A stretch of 64,000 bases of DNA from JBHOQS01 sp042408875 (GTDB lineage Bacteria > Chloroflexota > UBA11872 > JBHOQS01), in the NCBI GenBank assembly GCA_042408875.1, contig JBHOQS010000022.1, positions 1-64,000 on the forward strand. Direction: 5' to 3'. Position 1 is the first letter of the stretch. Every line of letters starts with the position of its first letter. Below, piece by piece: positions 60,969 through 64,000 of the stretch. The position numbers and the translations under genes were made by a program. Below the pieces are notes generated by a model. The model was not told the origin of the DNA, searched no databases, and worked only from the letters and a program-made list of their open reading frames with translations.

Positions 60969-62243
60969 TTAATTATGGGTACTACGCGGCGGCATATACG
61001 CCTTGACTATCGCGTAGGCCAGGTCACCCACGCGGTCGAGCTCGGCTGGATCGACCCGCTCGGCCACGTCCGCCGGCGAGTGAATGCCCTGGAAATCGCC
61101 CGACGTGAAGAAGAGGACGGGTATGCCCAGGCGGGCGAAGCTGGCGTGGTCGCTGCCGGCGTTCGGCGGTAGCTCGTCGCGCTCTGCTGGAATGCCGAGC
61201 TGGCGCGCCAGGTCCAGGGCCCGCTGCGCGGGCTCCGGTGAACCGATCACCTGCACTGATGTCCCGATGCCCGTGACGTCCAGGTTGACCATCAGGCGCG
61301 GTACGGCACCCTCGTTCTGGAGGCGTGCCGCCAGCGCCTGGCTGCCATGCAGGCCCGACTCCTCGGCGCCGAAGGTCACAAAACACAACCCAGGGTCCAG
61401 GCCATCGGCGGCAAAAGCGCGGGCGAGCTCCAGCACCGTAGCCGTGCCGCTGGCGTTGTCGTTGGCACCAGGCGCGCCGGGAACCGTGTCATGATGGCCG
61501 CCGACGAGTACCTCACAGCGGTCACCCGGCGCAGCCCGGCCAATCACATTGGCAGCCTCGCTCCGCCCGGCATCGGGCACCTCGATCGCAAGGACCTCGC
61601 GCCGTCGCGCGGCGGCCAGGACCTGCTCGCCGTCCTCCTGCGAGACGCCGACGACCGGGACATCAGCCTCCACACCCAGAGCGCCGCGCAAGGGACCGGA
61701 AGCGTTATTGATGACGACCAGTGCCGCTGCGCCGCGGCTGCGCACGTGCTGGAGCTTCTCGCTGAAACGGAGCGTGCCGCGGTCGGCCACTGCAATCTTC
61801 CCTTCCAGGTCTTGCTCGCCAATCCCGGCGGCATCTCCCAGCCCGACATAGACCGCTTCGCCAGTGGCGCGGCCGGAGGCGCTGCCGGCGAGCGCGAGAC
61901 CGCTTATCTGTGCCCCACCCAGACCCACTAGGCCAGTGCGAAAGGGAGTGCCTTCGACGGCAAAAGGCATTACTTCGACATCGTAGCCAAAGGCGCGGAG
62001 CTGCGCGGCGATATACTCGACGGCCTGCGCCTCACCCGGTGTGCCGGACACCCGCGGGCCAATCGTCTGCGCCAGCGCCAGCACGTGCAGATAGGCACGC
62101 TGGCCGTCGAACTCGGTCGGCCCCTGGGCGAGCTGCTGCGGCGCTGCCCGGCCTGCCTGAGAGGGCCCGGATAGGCAGGCGCTAACGAACAGCCAGATGC
62201 AAAGCCAGCCGATCAGACGAGCTTGCCGCCCTGTCATACGCAT
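60969..62243 (-). CDS. M28-family aminopeptidase lipoprotein with PA domain
   Basis: A 424-residue lipoprotein. The signal peptide ends at lipobox VSAC. A protease-associated (PA) domain lies in the middle (GKIAVADRGTLRFSEKL). The M28 zinc peptidase domain has HHDTVPGAPGANDNASG, FGAEESGLHGS, NLDVTGIG and SDHASFARLG, supplying the two-zinc ligands. It is expected to act outside the membrane on peptides. The start is ATG at 62243; the open frame upstream lacks a signal. Confidence 0.9.
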   Translation of the reverse strand: MRMTGRQARLIGWLCIWLFVSACLSGPSQAGRAAPQQLAQGPTEFDGQRAYLHVLALAQTIGPRVSGTPGEAQAVEYIAAQLRAFGYDVEVMPFAVEGTPFRTGLVGLGGAQISGLALAGSASGRATGEAVYVGLGDAAGIGEQDLEGKIAVADRGTLRFSEKLQHVRSRGAAALVVINNASGPLRGALGVEADVPVVGVSQEDGEQVLAAARRREVLAIEVPDAGRSEAANVIGRAAPGDRCEVLVGGHHDTVPGAPGANDNASGTATVLELARAFAADGLDPGLCFVTFGAEESGLHGSQALAARLQNEGAVPRLMVNLDVTGIGTSVQVIGSPEPAQRALDLARQLGIPAERDELPPNAGSDHASFARLGIPVLFFTSGDFQGIHSPADVAERVDPAELDRVGDLAYAIVKAYMPPRSTHN

Positions 62244-62643
62244 CTGCGTTCCCCGTCGCAAGTATTCTACCCCAGCGCAAGCCGGCAGCGTCCTACCTAT
62301 GATGGCCTCTACGGGCCTGCTCTGGCCACTTTTGCAACAGCCGCCGCGCCGGCTGCAGCGACCGGCACCGGGGAAGCCATGCAGGATGCAGGCCGCGGCG
62401 GCACAAGCTATACTGGGTAAGAATACGGTGCAGCGCAAGGGGCAGCGTAGTCCAGCGCTCTCGCGGCGGCGTTCGAAGCGCTGGTCGTGCGTTTCGTGTA
62501 CGTGTTCGTCGTACGCTTATATTCATTATCCATTTATTACATTATCATCGCACAGGCGAAGGCCACTGTTCTGCAAATAGCTGTGAATAATTTGTTATCT
62601 TTCATTAATTCACATTCACTCATGTTCGTTTAGGGAGGCCACG
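62244..62643. other. Intergenic region ahead of plsX
   Basis: 400 bases between divergent genes. The right half (62510-62630) is AT-rich and should hold the plsX promoter. TAGAAT on the minus strand near 62263 is a -10 candidate for the M28 gene. I see no gene. Confidence 0.55.
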
Positions 62644-63660
62644 GTGATTGCGCTCGACGCAATGGGTGGCGACCATGCGCCGGCGGTGACCGTCGAAGGC
62701 GCGGTGCGGGCAGCTCGTGAGCTCGGCCTGGAGATCGCCTTGGTCGGTCGCGAAGATGAGATCCGGCGTGAATTGGCAAAGCACAGGATCACCGGACTGA
62801 AGCTGCGCATCGTGCATGCCTCGGAAGTCGTGGAGATGGCAGAGCATCCGGCCCAGGCGGTGCGCCAGAAGAAAGACTCCTCGATCCGCCGCGCCATGGA
62901 GCTGGTCAAGCGGGGGGAGGCGGACGGTGTGTTCTCGGCCGGCAACAGCGGCGCCGTCATGGCGGCGGCGCTCTTCATCCTGGGGCGCATCGAAGGAGTA
63001 CACCGGCCGGCCTTGGCCACGGTCTTCCCGGTGCGAAACGGGCGCACCCTGGTGGCCGACATCGGGGCGAATACGGAGTGCGACCCGCAGAACCTGGTGC
63101 AGTTCGCTCTGATGGGGGCGGCCTACATGGAGCGGGCCCTTGGCGTGCCGCGTCCGCGCGTGGGCCTGCTCAGCAATGGCGAGGAAGAGACGAAAGGCAA
63201 CGCACTGGTGCAGGCCACGTACCCATTGCTGCGGCAGACGACGCTAAACTTCATCGGTAACGTCGAAGGCAAGGACCTGCCCATGGGCGTTGCCGACGTG
63301 GTCGTCTGCGATGGCTTTACCGGCAATGTGGTGTTGAAACTGGCCGAGGGGCTGGCCGAGTTCTTGCTCAGCACGCTCAAGGCCGAACTCACCCGCGATC
63401 CCCTCTCGCTCCTGGGCGCGGCTCTGGCAACGCCAGCCTTCCGCCGCGTTAAACGCCGTCTCGACTATGCCGAGATCGGTGGAGCGCCACTGCTGGGTGT
63501 GGACGGCGTGGTGCTAATCGGCCACGGCCGGTCCAATGCCTGGGCCATTCGCAACGGGCTGCGTCATGCGCAGCAGGCGATAGATGGGCGGCTGGTGGCG
63601 ACGATCCGCGAGGGGCTGAGGGCACTCGCCGGGACGCCTGCGGGAGCACAGGCAAGATAG
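62644..63660 (+). CDS. plsX: Phosphate acyltransferase PlsX
   Basis: A 338-residue enzyme that makes acyl-phosphate from acyl-ACP at the start of phospholipid synthesis. Signature segments are MIALDAMGGDHAPAVTVEGA, SAGNSGAVMAAALF and ANTECDPQNLVQFA. It starts with GTG behind GGGAGG. plsY, the usual partner, is not adjacent. A KaiC-like gene follows after ten bases. Confidence 0.96.
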   Translation: MIALDAMGGDHAPAVTVEGAVRAARELGLEIALVGREDEIRRELAKHRITGLKLRIVHASEVVEMAEHPAQAVRQKKDSSIRRAMELVKRGEADGVFSAGNSGAVMAAALFILGRIEGVHRPALATVFPVRNGRTLVADIGANTECDPQNLVQFALMGAAYMERALGVPRPRVGLLSNGEEETKGNALVQATYPLLRQTTLNFIGNVEGKDLPMGVADVVVCDGFTGNVVLKLAEGLAEFLLSTLKAELTRDPLSLLGAALATPAFRRVKRRLDYAEIGGAPLLGVDGVVLIGHGRSNAWAIRNGLRHAQQAIDGRLVATIREGLRALAGTPAGAQAR

Positions 63661-63670
63661 GGCTGGACGC

Positions 63671-64000
63671 ATGGCGCGCATGCGATCTTTGGAGTTGATC
63701 CAGACGGGCATTCCCGGTCTTGATGCCATGCTGGGTGGCGGAGTGCGACCTGGCAGCGCCATCGTGGTGAAGGGCGCGCCCGGCACGGGCAAGACAAGCC
63801 TGGGGGTACAATTCGTCTATAGCGGGGCAGGACGCCTCGACGAGCCAGGACTGATCGTGACCTTCGAGGAGCTCCCGCAACGCCTGCTTGCCGATGTCTC
63901 CATGTTCGGCTGGGATCTCCAGGCCCTCGAAGCGCAGAACCGGCTTCGCGTGCTGGGCATGTCTCCTGAGACGTTTCTGAGCCAACTTGAGGAGCCGGGC
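63671..64000 (+). CDS. KaiC/RadA-like RecA-fold ATPase (partial)
   Basis: The first 110 residues of an open frame that continues past the right edge. ELIQTGIPGLDAMLGGGVRPG is the typical entry of KaiC-like proteins. Walker A is GAPGTGKTS at residues 35-43, and YSGAGRLDEPGLIVTFEE matches the family. Whether it has one or two KaiC domains cannot be seen. Confidence 0.85.
   Translation, partial: MARMRSLELIQTGIPGLDAMLGGGVRPGSAIVVKGAPGTGKTSLGVQFVYSGAGRLDEPGLIVTFEELPQRLLADVSMFGWDLQALEAQNRLRVLGMSPETFLSQLEEPG

Overview
The window is a GC-rich bacterial chromosome segment, most likely from a thermophilic member of Chloroflexota (Thermomicrobia-like). The basis is family content (DUF512 radical-SAM next to der, DUF3105, DUF2207/DUF4178/DUF4129 membrane proteins, a clan GH-A hydrolase with repeated FGYP modules, zinc-binding forms of S4, S14, L24 and L36). 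The taxonomic call is inference. No tRNA, rRNA, CRISPR array, insertion sequence or complete prophage was seen.

Layout. 1-18.63 kb: end of tuf, then an almost complete S10-spc-alpha ribosomal superoperon on the + strand (rpsJ to rpsI, with secY, adk, map, rpoA and truA), ending at a 14-bp hairpin. infA is missing from its usual place between map and rpmJ. 18.8-31.6 kb: two small unknown genes, a leftward rluB-cmk-DUF512-der operon, two membrane proteins (DUF4178-like, DUF2207), a DUF3105 protein, nrdR and a secreted glycosidase. 31.7-34.8 kb: dnaN, a 514-bp oriC candidate and dnaA. The ribosomal operon points toward this origin, so it would be read head-on to the fork.

34.9-50.2 kb is accessory: DUF58, a PsbP-like protein, a polysaccharide-deacetylase-like protein, a YggX-like protein, prs, three orphan sugar-binding lipoproteins, a frameshifted MalG-type permease with a short MalF remnant, a sulfatase coupled to one of the binding proteins, a beta-propeller fragment and an SDR. 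Here also lies a protein (44692-45810) with an N-terminal LQR-VGN leader followed by an apparent kinase-like fold. A second protein with the same leader (57499-58767) sits between mutL and mutS and has its own near-consensus promoter. The leader recalls proteins linked to extracellular contractile injection systems (eCIS) and DUF4157; no structural eCIS gene is in the window. These two proteins are the best candidates here for an undescribed system.

50.5-64 kb: a DUF4129 membrane protein, a small unknown protein, a double ferritin-like protein, a long AT-rich hairpin, a broken small ORF, mutS, the second leader protein, mutL, an M28 peptidase lipoprotein, plsX and the start of a KaiC-like ATPase. 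A recurrent feature of the spacers is two-copy tandem duplication with a 16-19 bp period; at least one such event (10 bp) breaks a reading frame.
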